Positions 26,569 to 35,742 of a stretch of DNA of 64,000 nt are shown one piece after another. The position numbers and the translations under genes were made by a program. The notes beneath the pieces are model-generated. The model did not search any database and was not told the origin of the DNA. It was given only the letters and a program-made list of their open reading frames with translations. This stretch comes from Gleimia europaea ACS-120-V-Col10b (lineage in GTDB: Bacteria > Actinomycetota > Actinomycetes > Actinomycetales > Actinomycetaceae): the NCBI RefSeq assembly GCF_000411155.1, contig NZ_KE150266.1:372001-436000 (forward strand), written 5' to 3'. How positions within the stretch are numbered: position 1 is the first letter of the stretch; every line of letters starts with the position of its first letter.

Positions 26569-27843
26569 TTACAGGTGAAGCGTATCGAACATGCCGCACA
26601 GCGATGCGTGCATGCGTGCGGCCGAAAGATCCGTCAGCGAGGCAACCTGGTCAATCACAATGCGTAACCGAGCATTATCGTCGGGGGTTTGACGCCAAAG
26701 CGAGGCGAACGGCTCTTGCAGGTGGCGACCCGACGTTTCATACAGCACGTGCACCAGGTCCACCAACACGCCACCCTGGTGGTGATACGACCCCTCCATC
26801 TCACGTGGAGCCATCACGTAGTGCGCGGCAATCCCCTTCAGCAGCATAATCTCAGTAGCTGTTTCATCAGGAACCACTAGGTCAGCGTCATACCTGCCCA
26901 AGCCTTCCCCGCGCTGGCGGTTCGCCGCCGCGCGAGTGGCCTCCACCGCCTCAGAACAAAACTTTCCGATCAGCTGCGACGTCATATCCTTTAAACCCGC
27001 ACTGTCCGCATATGTTCCATCGAAAGAGGACAACCAGTACGGCATTGCCAAGAGGCGTTCACGCGCAGCCTGCAGATTATCTTCCTGCAAATCCTTGTCG
27101 TACCACTCGCGGGTACGCTCCACCACGTTTGCGAACGCAGCATCATCACGCAGCTCCTCAAGGGGAAGCTTGCCCGTCATTACCGCGTCCTCGATATCGT
27201 GCACCGAGTAGGCGATGTCATCGGATAGATCCATGATCTGCGCTTCCAAGCAGCGACCCTTCGCACCCGAACGCATCCACTCGAACGGCTCGCGATCATC
27301 CTCGTACACCGAATACTTCCGCGCCGAATACTTCACATCCGGCCCCTCGCCACGCGCCCACGGATACTTACAGATCGCATCCAACGAAGCCCGCGTTAAA
27401 TTCACGCCGCGCGGCTCACCCTCCTCGCCCACAACCTTCGGCTCCAAACAAACCACCAGGCGAAACGTTTGCGCATTGCCTTCAAAACCGCCTACATCGC
27501 CAGCAATTGAATCAAGCGCCTTCTCTCCGTTGTGCCCAAATGGGGGATGGCCTAGATCGTGCGCCAGGCATGCGGCGTCCACAACATCCGGATCCGCGCC
27601 GAGCTCCTTACCGATCTCGCGACCAACCTGGGCGACCTCCATCGAATGGGTGAGGCGCGTGCGCACAAAATCATCTGAAGCCGGGCCAAGAACCTGGGTT
27701 TTCTCCCCCAAGCGCCGAAATGCCGCCGAATGCAAGATTCGCGCGCGATCACGCTCAAAATCGGTTCTATTGGGCGACTTTGGGCGTTCTTTCACGAAAC
27801 GCTCGCGATCAAAATCAGAATACGCATGCCTGGTAACACTCAC
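26569..27843 (-). CDS. dgt: Deoxyguanosinetriphosphate triphosphohydrolase-like protein
   Basis: About 424 residues of the HD-domain dNTPase family, which cleaves dNTPs to nucleosides and triphosphate. RILHSAAFRRLGEKTQVL is the family N-terminal motif; the HD metal site is seen as LTHSMEV, then AHDLGHPPFGHNGE near residues 105-118, and Asp in IMDLSDDIAYSVHD. The GTG at 27843 is chosen because homologous sequence begins there. A TATGAT box ends a few bases upstream, so the message may be leaderless. It is probably co-transcribed with dnaG. Confidence 0.9.
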   Translation of the reverse strand: MSVTRHAYSDFDRERFVKERPKSPNRTDFERDRARILHSAAFRRLGEKTQVLGPASDDFVRTRLTHSMEVAQVGREIGKELGADPDVVDAACLAHDLGHPPFGHNGEKALDSIAGDVGGFEGNAQTFRLVVCLEPKVVGEEGEPRGVNLTRASLDAICKYPWARGEGPDVKYSARKYSVYEDDREPFEWMRSGAKGRCLEAQIMDLSDDIAYSVHDIEDAVMTGKLPLEELRDDAAFANVVERTREWYDKDLQEDNLQAARERLLAMPYWLSSFDGTYADSAGLKDMTSQLIGKFCSEAVEATRAAANRQRGEGLGRYDADLVVPDETATEIMLLKGIAAHYVMAPREMEGSYHHQGGVLVDLVHVLYETSGRHLQEPFASLWRQTPDDNARLRIVIDQVASLTDLSAARMHASLCGMFDTLHL

Positions 27844-27911
27844 GGGCCAATCATATCGACAACCGCAGACAACCTCTCCTAACCAACGCACATATTTGGC
27901 ACAATAGAGCC

Positions 27912-29240
27912 ATGAGCACCCAGCAGGCACCTTCCCACATTCAGAAAGAAACCGCGAAAACCGTTCAAAACTCGCGGTATGTGCGCACGCATCTCATTCA
28001 CAGGCGCTCACCGCTGCCAGGCTCGTGGTGGCACAACCCCGTCATCGCTGAAATCCCCGGCATTATCGACAAAGTCGGCGCGAAAACGCTTGCCACCCTC
28101 ATGCCCACCATTAAGGACACTGGCTTCGACGGCGTTGTATTCCGCCCCGCCCTCCTCGACTTCTACACGTCCAAGATCTACCTGGATCGGATCATCGAAG
28201 CAGGAAAACAAGCCGGCCTGCGCGTCATCGTGCGCCTCTCCGGAGCCGACTACGCCCCGGACCTGCCCTCCTCGCTAAAACCCTTCTACGGCGCCGAAGA
28301 ATCTACGGCCACTACAATCACAAGAGCCCGCGAAGCCCTCAAGAGCGGCGCAGACGGTATTGACCTCGGCCGCATCGCAGAAAACCCGAACCTGCCCGAC
28401 GCGAAACAACGCGCCGAAGAATTTTCCAACCTGGTTCGCCTCCTCATGTTCGAACTCGCGGACTTCGCCGAAGAAAAAATCCTCGTTGCCGAAGCACGCA
28501 CCGAACTGCGAGAGCAGTACCAGTACCACCTGCAGGAAGACTGGATCCACAACTTCATAGACAACCGACTGCAACGCGCGCCGTTCTGCGATACTGCCAT
28601 CATTGAGGCGATCGAAAACTCGCTTTTTGAAAGAGACAAGATTGGCGTGCCACCCGCGTGGAAAGCTGTCAACTCGCGCCTGATTATGGAGCCCGACCGG
28701 CCCAACAACTACCCCGGCTCTTGGGAAGATGACACCAACACCACCAGGCGTGCCTCCATGCGCGTCATCCTTGCCTCGCTTCCCGGCGCGGTCTATCTGC
28801 CCTTTGGGTTCTCCGGCGGACACGTTACCTACAAGGGCGTAGCAGTACGGCCCCTGGCGCCCATCAACTCTATCGAACAACGCCGCCTTGCCCACACTCA
28901 GCTTGCCTTGCGCCTACGCAAGAAGTACGACTTGGGCAACGCGAACCTCGCGTGGGTCAGCGGTCTGCAATGGCAAAACCCCGGCGTCGGCATATTCACC
29001 AGCGGCAGTGTCATGTGCGTATTCAACACGTCCAACGAAGACGTATTCGTGCCCCTGGACAACGAACTACTGCTGCGCTCAGACTCCACCCGCGAATGGG
29101 CTCTTCCCGGCGCCGAAACCGTGCTGCGTACCGGGCCGCCGCAAATCTTCTCCACCGCCGAGCGCGAGGAACAAAACACGCTCACACCCGGCACCACCGC
29201 CTGGTTTGTACCGCCCGTAGTCAAAGCCACAAACAGGTAA
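27912..29240 (+). CDS. Degenerate GH13 (alpha-amylase fold) protein, probably not a hydrolase
   Basis: A 442-residue protein with the layout of GH13 alpha-glucosidases: WWHNPVIAEIPG (compare WWR..VIYQIYPR), DTGFDGVVFRP, a region-II-like segment SGADGIDLG, a region-III-like ILVAEAR, PGAVYLPFGFSGG, and a C-terminal beta domain with VMCVFNTS. Catalytic residues are missing: aligning GADGIDLG with the usual GVDGFRID puts Asp at the Arg position and Gly at the nucleophile Asp, and the NHD motif of region IV reads IMEPDRP. The general-acid Glu position may remain. It may bind glucans or trehalose, or be regulatory; this is inference. It diverges from dgt by 68 bases. Confidence 0.7.
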   Translation: MSTQQAPSHIQKETAKTVQNSRYVRTHLIHRRSPLPGSWWHNPVIAEIPGIIDKVGAKTLATLMPTIKDTGFDGVVFRPALLDFYTSKIYLDRIIEAGKQAGLRVIVRLSGADYAPDLPSSLKPFYGAEESTATTITRAREALKSGADGIDLGRIAENPNLPDAKQRAEEFSNLVRLLMFELADFAEEKILVAEARTELREQYQYHLQEDWIHNFIDNRLQRAPFCDTAIIEAIENSLFERDKIGVPPAWKAVNSRLIMEPDRPNNYPGSWEDDTNTTRRASMRVILASLPGAVYLPFGFSGGHVTYKGVAVRPLAPINSIEQRRLAHTQLALRLRKKYDLGNANLAWVSGLQWQNPGVGIFTSGSVMCVFNTSNEDVFVPLDNELLLRSDSTREWALPGAETVLRTGPPQIFSTAEREEQNTLTPGTTAWFVPPVVKATNR

Positions 29241-29283
29241 AGACCAATGCTGGTGGCCTAGATCATGAACAGGCCAGAGTCCA

Positions 29284-30102
29284 CTAGTCTATGGACAAGC
29301 ACCCCGTTGCTTTATCGAAAGCCACCAGCGCATCCAAATCGATCTGCCCCGGGGCGGAAACCTCGCCCAGGGAGCTGAATGTAGCCGCAGACCCAAACTT
29401 CGCGGCAAACGCGCGAGTAAACGTACCTGCCTTGCCCATCGACACAGCAATCACCGGAACACTCGCAAACGTATCCACAAAATGACGTGCGCAAGCGGCG
29501 AGGCGCAACGAATCCATTACTGAACCCGGCATGTAAGCAACCTTCACTAAGCCCGCTGCGCGCACTCGAACAGCCACATCATCGTCAGCCTCGCCAACAA
29601 AGTGCTCGATCCACTCCAGCAACTCACCTTGCATCTGGCGCAAGCCAGCAACAATCTCGTCGGGCCCTGGCGTAGAGATGAAATCATGATTTGAAAGCAC
29701 CACCGGAACTCCAGCTGCAAATGCGTTCAACGCCACGCGGCGACGCTGCTCTAGCCCACACTCCACGTCAAGCAGATCCGCTGCCCCAGCTCCCAACACC
29801 GCACTCGCCACCCGTTCAAAATCTGCTGCCTTTCCGCGCCCTCCTTGCTGTTCAGTACGGAATGTAGCGAGAATCGGCAAGTTGACCTCGCGGCGAAGGA
29901 CCTGCGCGCACCCGGCAATAACCGGGTTGGAAATATCACTTAGGTGATCCACTCGCCACTCAATGAGGTCTGCAGCACTGCCCGCAACGGCGCGGGCTTC
30001 CTGCGCAAGTTCAGACGCATTCTTGCCCATCAGGGGCACGATAATCGCCGCCCTATCTCCGCCCAGTTCAACGCTTCTGGCGCGTACTGTCATCTGCGAC
30101 AT
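29284..30102 (-). CDS. aroD: Type I 3-dehydroquinate dehydratase
   Basis: About 272 residues, catalysing step 3 of the shikimate pathway by a Schiff-base mechanism. EWRVDHL (near residue 48), VLSNHDF with the catalytic His, VKVAYMP with the Schiff-base Lys, and SMGKAGTFTR near the C-terminus are diagnostic. The ATG at 30102 lies 1 base beyond the dus stop, with GGGGG upstream, pointing to translational coupling. It converges with the GH13-like gene. Confidence 0.9.
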   Translation of the reverse strand: MSQMTVRARSVELGGDRAAIIVPLMGKNASELAQEARAVAGSAADLIEWRVDHLSDISNPVIAGCAQVLRREVNLPILATFRTEQQGGRGKAADFERVASAVLGAGAADLLDVECGLEQRRRVALNAFAAGVPVVLSNHDFISTPGPDEIVAGLRQMQGELLEWIEHFVGEADDDVAVRVRAAGLVKVAYMPGSVMDSLRLAACARHFVDTFASVPVIAVSMGKAGTFTRAFAAKFGSAATFSSLGEVSAPGQIDLDALVAFDKATGCLSID

Positions 30103-30103
30103 C

Positions 30104-31342
30104 TCAGCCCCCATCTGCAACCGATTCATTAGCTACAACCCGTGCACGTTCGACGTCTTGAATCACCTGCGAATCCAACCAACCATGGGGCAGATGAGGA
30201 CGGCGCTCATGTCCCTTTCGGCCGCGCGGTCCGTCCGCCGACTTCGGGCACGGCTGATCCAAATCTAAACTGTCCAAAAGCTCATCAAGCTCTGCCAAGC
30301 TACTCACACGCCCCAGCTTCAAGCGCGTCTGGCCGCCCACCTTGTAACCGCGCAAATACCAGCCAATGTGTTTGCGCATGTTCCGACACGCATCAAACTC
30401 AGAACCAACGTGATCGCTCATCAGTTGTGCATGCTCGCGAATGATCCGGGCAACCGTGCGCAAATCAGGCTCCATTTTCGCGATCCTGGCGCCCGTCAAG
30501 TCGGAAGTGATGTCCGTGAAAAGCCACGGCCTGCCCTGACAACCGCGACCAATCACCACCGCGTCGCAGCCCGTTTGCTCCATCATTGCGCGCGCATCCT
30601 CGCCCTTGAAAATATCTCCATTCCCCATGACTGGAATCGAGATCGCTTCTTTTAGGGCCGCTATCGGTTTCCAATCTGCCTTGCCCGCGTAATACTGGGC
30701 CTGCGTGCGCCCATGCAAAGCGACCGCAGCGACGCCACTGCGTTGCGCGATAGTGCCGGCGTCCATGTATGTCTGGTGCCGGTCATCAATACCGATGCGC
30801 ATCTTCATCGTCACAGGTACATCGCGGCCAATCAACTTCGCGCCCCTTTCGGCGCCAGTCACGACCGCCTTCAAAATATCTTCAAGTAAGTCCCGCTTCC
30901 ACGGTAGGGCCGCTCCCCCGCCTTTGCGAGTAACCTTTGGAACCGGGCAACCAAAGTTAAGATCAATATGATCCACAAGGTCGCGCTCCACAATCATCTG
31001 CGCCGCCCTACCCATCGTGTCTGGATCAACCCCGTACAGCTGGGCCGAACGCACCCTATCGGTAGGGTCAGGCTCAAGCATGCGCCACGTCTTTGGTGAG
31101 CCTTCCACGAGAGCACGCGCAGTAATCATCTCGCAAACAAACAGCCCGGCCGGCGCGTCCACGCTCTTCTTCGCCTCATGGAGCTTGCCTGCCAGCCCCT
31201 CGCCCAACCCTCGCTCAGCGTACTCCCGACACAACCGGCGAAATGGAACATCCGTAACGCCGGCCATCGGGGCTAAAACAACCGGGATCCACAGATTGAT
31301 AGGACCAATCTGCAGACCACCGGAATGCGTGTTTACTTCCAA
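30104..31342 (-). CDS. dus: tRNA-dihydrouridine synthase (DusB/Nifr3 type)
   Basis: A 412-residue FMN enzyme reducing uridines in tRNA D-loops. VVLAPMAGVTDVPFR starts the barrel near residue 21; the catalytic Cys is in HIDLNFGCPVPKV, and KMRIGIDD and ALHGRTQAQ follow. It is longer than typical DusB because of an insert near residues 45-70 and a charged C-terminal tail. It starts 11 bases after glyS. Confidence 0.93.
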   Translation of the reverse strand: MEVNTHSGGLQIGPINLWIPVVLAPMAGVTDVPFRRLCREYAERGLGEGLAGKLHEAKKSVDAPAGLFVCEMITARALVEGSPKTWRMLEPDPTDRVRSAQLYGVDPDTMGRAAQMIVERDLVDHIDLNFGCPVPKVTRKGGGAALPWKRDLLEDILKAVVTGAERGAKLIGRDVPVTMKMRIGIDDRHQTYMDAGTIAQRSGVAAVALHGRTQAQYYAGKADWKPIAALKEAISIPVMGNGDIFKGEDARAMMEQTGCDAVVIGRGCQGRPWLFTDITSDLTGARIAKMEPDLRTVARIIREHAQLMSDHVGSEFDACRNMRKHIGWYLRGYKVGGQTRLKLGRVSSLAELDELLDSLDLDQPCPKSADGPRGRKGHERRPHLPHGWLDSQVIQDVERARVVANESVADGG

Positions 31343-31353
31343 CCCTGTGCTCG

Positions 31354-32742
31354 TTAGCTAATCGGAAGACGCTGCGCGAGGTACGCCTCAACCTCGTCTA
31401 GCGGAATGCGAACCTGCTCCATGGTGTCGCGATCACGAATCGTCACCGCATTATCGTCAAGCGTGTCGAAGTCGTAGGTGATGCAAAACGGCGTGCCGAT
31501 CTCATCTTGACGACGGTAACGACGGCCTACAGCTCCCGCATCGTCGTACTCAACGTTCCAGCGACGACGCAGTTGCATCGCCAGATTACGAGCCGGCTCG
31601 GTGAGCTGTTCCTTGCGCGAAAGCGGCAAGACGGCGGCCTTCACTGGAGCTAAACGCGGATCCAGCTTCAAAACCGTACGTTTATCAACGCCGCCCTTAG
31701 TGTTGGGAGCCTCGTCCTCACAATATGCCTCTACGAGGAACGCCATCAGCGAACGCGTTAGGCCAGCGGACGGCTCCACAACGTAGGGCGTCCAACGCTC
31801 GTTCTTCTGCTGATCGAAATAGTCAAGCTTTGCGCCAGATTCCTTCGAATGCGTGCCCAAGTCATAATCGGTGCGGTTCGCGATGCCCTCAAGCTCGCCC
31901 CACTCCGAGCCCTTGAACCCAAAGGTGTACTCGATGTCTACAGTGCGCTTTGAGTAGTGCGAAAGCTTCTCTTTCGGGTGCTCGTACAGGCGCAGGTGGT
32001 CGCGGTTAATACCCAGATCTACGTACCAGTTAATGCGCTCATCAATCCAGTACTGGTGCCAGTCCTCGTCCGTGCCCGGCTCGACAAAAAACTCGAGTTC
32101 CATCTGCTCAAACTCGCGGGTACGGAAAATGAAGTTGCCGGGCGTAATCTCGTTGCGGAAAGACTTACCAATCTGCGCGATACCAAACGGCGGCTTCATA
32201 CGCGAGGTGGTCATCACGTTCGCGAAGTTCACGAAAATACCCTGCGCAGTTTCCGGGCGCAGGTAGTGCAAGCCACTCTCATCATCCACGGCACCCAGGT
32301 AGGTTTTCATCAGACCCGAGAACGCCCTCGGCTCCGTCCAGTTACCCCGGTTACCACAGCTTTCGCACGCCACCATGTCGAGTGTAACGTCAGCCTCTTC
32401 AACGCCGTTCTTCTCTGCATAAGCCTCGATCAGCTGATCTTCACGCTGACGCTTATGACAAGAAAGGCACTCTACAAGCGGATCGGTAAACGCCGTCACG
32501 TGACCCGAAGCATTCCACACCGCCGTTGGCAAAATTACCGAGGAGTCGAGGCCAACAACATCGTCACGCTGGCGAACCATGCGCGACCACCACTGTCTCT
32601 TAATGTTTTCTTTGAGCTCAACGCCGAGTGGGCCGTAGTCCCACGCTGAACGCGTACCTCCGTAAATCTCACCGGAGGGGAACACAAAGCCTCTACGCTT
32701 AGCAAGGTTGATTACGGAATCTAGACGCGATGGGTTTGCCAT
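31354..32742 (-). CDS. glyS: Glycyl-tRNA synthetase (dimeric, class II)
   Basis: A 462-residue enzyme charging tRNA-Gly. [20 protein letters not shown] near the N-terminus, the [15 protein letters not shown] zinc-like pair, motif 2 [20 protein letters not shown] and motif 3 [16 protein letters not shown] are present. This is the single-chain type common in Gram-positives. Its leader (32743-32790) contains a hairpin with CGCACC/GGTGCG arms just before the AAAGGAG site; no T-box was recognised. Confidence 0.95.
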   Translation of the reverse strand: MANPSRLDSVINLAKRRGFVFPSGEIYGGTRSAWDYGPLGVELKENIKRQWWSRMVRQRDDVVGLDSSVILPTAVWNASGHVTAFTDPLVECLSCHKRQREDQLIEAYAEKNGVEEADVTLDMVACESCGNRGNWTEPRAFSGLMKTYLGAVDDESGLHYLRPETAQGIFVNFANVMTTSRMKPPFGIAQIGKSFRNEITPGNFIFRTREFEQMELEFFVEPGTDEDWHQYWIDERINWYVDLGINRDHLRLYEHPKEKLSHYSKRTVDIEYTFGFKGSEWGELEGIANRTDYDLGTHSKESGAKLDYFDQQKNERWTPYVVEPSAGLTRSLMAFLVEAYCEDEAPNTKGGVDKRTVLKLDPRLAPVKAAVLPLSRKEQLTEPARNLAMQLRRRWNVEYDDAGAVGRRYRRQDEIGTPFCITYDFDTLDDNAVTIRDRDTMEQVRIPLDEVEAYLAQRLPIS

Positions 32743-32885
32743 TTTTCTCCTTTAGTCATGCGCACCTGGCTGGTGCGTTCCACTATTCGCTTAAACGAAT
32801 CACCTCAAGTTTAGTTGGGTTTGCGGAAATATCGAAAGCACCGGCTTGGCTTTGACTTGCATTGCGTCACATTCAAGGATTGCGC

Positions 32886-32914
32886 TTGATCAACAGCTAA
32901 CCGATAGCGATAAT
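32886..32914 (+). promoter_or_regulatory. znuA promoter, probably giving a leaderless mRNA
   Basis: TTGATC at 32886-32891 and GATAAT at 32909-32914 have exactly 17-base spacing. The predicted start falls at or next to the ATG at 32922, and no ribosome site precedes that ATG. Confidence 0.6.
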
Positions 32915-32922
32915 GGTTGTCA
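32908..32922. promoter_or_regulatory. Probable Zur operator upstream of znuA
   Basis: CGATAATGGTTGTCA matches the actinobacterial Zur palindrome TGAnAATnATTnTCA at 10 of 12 fixed positions. It covers the -10 box and the expected start site, so zinc-loaded Zur would block transcription. The zur gene is the fourth gene of the operon. Confidence 0.6.
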
Positions 32923-33989
32923 TGAACATTCGAAAAAGTCTGATTGCAGTAGGTGCCGCCTGTGCACTGGCCTTAGCCGGTTGTTCCAGCAGTGCGACCA
33001 AGGAAAGCGGCATGAAAGATAGCGGTGACGCGTTGATTGTAAAGGCATCGTTTTACCCGCTTCAATACCTGGTTGAGCAGATCGGCGGCGACCTTGTGTC
33101 CGTAGATTCGCTAACTCCCCCAGGCACCGACGCACACTCCCTCGAACTATCCCCCAAGACCATCTCCGAGCTATCCGGCGCCGATGCCGTCGTTTACCTG
33201 CGCGGCTTCCAGACCGCAGTTGACGAGGCCGTAGACCAGGCGAAGCCCAGCCACGTCCTCGACGTCACTGAGAGCGCAGACCTTATGGAAACCGGTGCGC
33301 ACCACCATCATCACCACGATAATGAGGCCGACCACGACCATGAGGGCGATGATCATGATCATGAGGCCGAAGGGCACGACCACGAACATGACCATGACCA
33401 CGAAGCTGAAGGCCATGATCACGAGGGTGAGCACGATCACGAGGGTGAGGAGCACGACCACGAACACAACATGGCCGGCGATCCGCACTTCTGGCTAGAC
33501 CCGGCACGCATGGAACAAGTTGCAAAGCAGATCAACGAGTTCCTGTCTGAAACCGACCCGTCCCACGCGCAGACCTACAAGCAGAACACGGACACCGTGG
33601 TTGCCAAGCTCAAGGAGCTGGATGATTCCGTGACCAGTAGCTTCGACAACTGTGCTCTCGACACCTTTGTGGTCTCACACGAAGCATTCGGATACCTTGC
33701 CGCCAAGACAGGACTACACCAGGTGGGTGTTTCCGGCCTCGAGCCTGAAGTCACCCCCTCGCCCCAACGCCTCAAGGAAATCGGCGACGTGGTAAAAGAA
33801 AATGGGGTGAAGGTTATCTACGCGGAGGCCAACGTTTCCCCGAAAGCAATCGAAGTTCTGGCGCATGACCTGGGCATTGAAACTCTAGTGCTCGACCCGG
33901 GTGCCACGCAGAACGATCCAGACGTAGACTACTTGCAGATAATGACCAAGAATCTTGACAACCTCAAGAAAGGCCTCGACTGCAAGTGA
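32922..33989 (+). CDS. znuA: Zinc ABC transporter substrate-binding lipoprotein
   Basis: A 355-residue cluster-9 metal-binding protein anchored outside the membrane; lipobox ALAGC puts the lipidated Cys at residue 21. Predicted metal ligands include His72 (TDAHSLEL), His189 (DPHFWLDP) and His in VSHEAFGYL. A charged loop at about residues 127-182 holds 22 His within Asp/Glu repeats, the hallmark of zinc rather than manganese proteins. An alternative ATG at 32913 would add three residues. It is the first gene of the zinc operon, overlapping znuC by 4 bases. Confidence 0.93.
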   Translation: MNIRKSLIAVGAACALALAGCSSSATKESGMKDSGDALIVKASFYPLQYLVEQIGGDLVSVDSLTPPGTDAHSLELSPKTISELSGADAVVYLRGFQTAVDEAVDQAKPSHVLDVTESADLMETGAHHHHHHDNEADHDHEGDDHDHEAEGHDHEHDHDHEAEGHDHEGEHDHEGEEHDHEHNMAGDPHFWLDPARMEQVAKQINEFLSETDPSHAQTYKQNTDTVVAKLKELDDSVTSSFDNCALDTFVVSHEAFGYLAAKTGLHQVGVSGLEPEVTPSPQRLKEIGDVVKENGVKVIYAEANVSPKAIEVLAHDLGIETLVLDPGATQNDPDVDYLQIMTKNLDNLKKGLDCK

Positions 33990-34807
33990 GTTTGCAAAAC
34001 ACCAAGCAAGAGTCGCACCGCTGCGGTGCGGCTCTTGCCGTATATACCCACCACCTGCACGTCGCGTATGACACCAACGTGATCCTGCACGGCCTCGATA
34101 TCGAAATTCCGATAGGCCAGTGCGTAGCAATCACGGGTGCAAACGGGTCTGGCAAATCCACATTCGTAAAAGCGCTAATGGGTTCAGCTCCCGTGACCGA
34201 AGGCGAGCTGCAGATTTTTGGTAAGAACGCGCGAGGAAAGGGCCTGTTTGGACGCAGCGACGTGCCGTGGAACCGGATTGGGTACGTCCCTCAGCGTCCC
34301 TCCGCCGCCTCCGCAGTGTCATCCACTGCTCTCGAAGTTGTGCGATCAGGTCTGCTCGGGCCAAAACAGTGGTGGTACACAGCCGGCTCCAAACAGATTG
34401 CCGAGGACGCCCTGCGCCGTGTTGGCCTCTTACACCGTGTACAAACGCCCGTACAAGAACTCTCCGGTGGCCAGCACCAGCGCGTGCGTATCGCCCGGGC
34501 ACTCGCCCGCAATCCCGAACTACTAATCCTCGATGAGCCGTTGGCCGGCATCGACCGTCATTCGCAAGAAAAACTTGCACAGCTCATCGAGCAAGCCAAA
34601 GAACAGGGGAAAACCATCGTGCTCATCCTGCACGAACTCGGCCCCATCGAGCCGCACATCGAGCGGATCATCAACCTCGCCTCCGGACACGTCAACTACG
34701 ACGGCCCCGTTGCGACCGCGCCCCACACGCACACTGAAGAGCACCATCACTACCCGCACCCGGATGACCTCGAAATCGACATTTACAGTGGAGGCAACGA
34801 TGAATAG
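33986..34807 (+). CDS. znuC: Zinc ABC transporter ATP-binding protein
   Basis: A 273-residue ATPase energising zinc import. Walker A GANGSGKST (about residues 51-59), signature LSGGQHQRV, and Walker B LLILDEPLAGID are present. The C-terminus has His-rich HTHTEEHHHY. It starts with a GTG whose GTGA overlaps the znuA stop. Confidence 0.94.
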   Translation: MSLQNTKQESHRCGAALAVYTHHLHVAYDTNVILHGLDIEIPIGQCVAITGANGSGKSTFVKALMGSAPVTEGELQIFGKNARGKGLFGRSDVPWNRIGYVPQRPSAASAVSSTALEVVRSGLLGPKQWWYTAGSKQIAEDALRRVGLLHRVQTPVQELSGGQHQRVRIARALARNPELLILDEPLAGIDRHSQEKLAQLIEQAKEQGKTIVLILHELGPIEPHIERIINLASGHVNYDGPVATAPHTHTEEHHHYPHPDDLEIDIYSGGNDE

Positions 34808-35738
34808 CGCCATTACTCCCACACTCATCAATGAACTGGGCACCATGCTGTCTTCACCGCTAATGCAACGCTCATTCATCGCCGCTATTCTCGTTGGCCT
34901 TGCCGCTCCCATTGTTGGCACCTACCTCGTGCACCGCCGCCTAGCCATGCTCGGCGACGGCATCGGACACATCGCCCTCACCGGCGTTGCCCTCGGTTGG
35001 CTTGCCGGAACCGCGATGGGTGCCATGCAACCAGAAAACTATGCCCTGCCCGGCGCATTCATTGTGTCAATACTCGGCGCCGTCACCCTTGAAGTTATCC
35101 GCATTGCCGGACGCACCTCCTCTGACGTTGCGCTCGCCATGCTCTTCTACGGTGGCATCGCCGGTGGCGTACTGCTTATGGGCTTAGCTGGAGGCACGTC
35201 TTCCCAGCTGAACTCCTACCTCTTCGGCTCGATCGCAACCGTTACCAACTCCGATATTTGGGCGATCACCGTCCTTACCATCATCGTGTTACTCGTAGGC
35301 ATCGGCCTGGCACCCGCGCTCTACTCCGTGTGCAACGACGAAGAATTCGCCCGCTCCACGGGCCTACCAGTAAACCTCCTCAACCTCATCATCGCCATCA
35401 TGGCCGCAACAACCGTGGCCGTCGCAATGCGCGTTGTAGGAGCACTACTCGTCTCCGCCCTCATGATCGTTCCTGTCGCGATATCGCAAATCCTGGTACG
35501 CTCATTTAGATCAACAATAGCGCTAGCAATGGTGATTGGCGTGCTCACAACGGTCAGCGGACTTACGATCACGTACTTCCACAACCTCTCCCCCGGGGCA
35601 GCCATCGTGGTACTCGCAATCCTCATCTACGCTATCGTTTTTCTCGCGCGCCCCCTCATCGACCGCGTTCCACGCAAGCGCAGAGCCGTAGCCGAGCCGC
35701 CGGCAATAATGCATCCCGAACGCAAGCAACAAAGGTAA
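34800..35738 (+). CDS. znuB: Zinc ABC transporter permease
   Basis: A 312-residue ABC-3 family membrane channel with about eight to nine hydrophobic helices. LVHRRLAMLGDGIGHIALTG near residue 42 is the family's conserved loop contacting the ATPase. GGAGG lies 6 bases before the ATG, which overlaps the znuC end by 8 bases. A longer in-frame extension upstream is only the shadow of znuC. Confidence 0.94.
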   Translation: MNSAITPTLINELGTMLSSPLMQRSFIAAILVGLAAPIVGTYLVHRRLAMLGDGIGHIALTGVALGWLAGTAMGAMQPENYALPGAFIVSILGAVTLEVIRIAGRTSSDVALAMLFYGGIAGGVLLMGLAGGTSSQLNSYLFGSIATVTNSDIWAITVLTIIVLLVGIGLAPALYSVCNDEEFARSTGLPVNLLNLIIAIMAATTVAVAMRVVGALLVSALMIVPVAISQILVRSFRSTIALAMVIGVLTTVSGLTITYFHNLSPGAAIVVLAILIYAIVFLARPLIDRVPRKRRAVAEPPAIMHPERKQQR

Positions 35739-35742
35739 ACCC

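Noticed and set aside
27215-27907. 230-codon plus-strand frame opposite dgt
   Set aside because: Covers the conserved HD-domain region of dgt in antisense; no independent evidence.
31957-32649. 230-codon plus-strand frame opposite glyS
   Set aside because: Antisense to conserved synthetase motifs, with no start signal; a shadow frame.
32743-32790. T-box riboswitch before glyS
   Set aside because: Only one short hairpin is present; no specifier loop or conserved T-box sequence could be found.
33171-33488. Hydrophobic minus-strand frame opposite the ZnuA His loop
   Set aside because: The Val/Met/Ile-rich composition is simply the reverse complement of His/Asp codons; not a real membrane protein.
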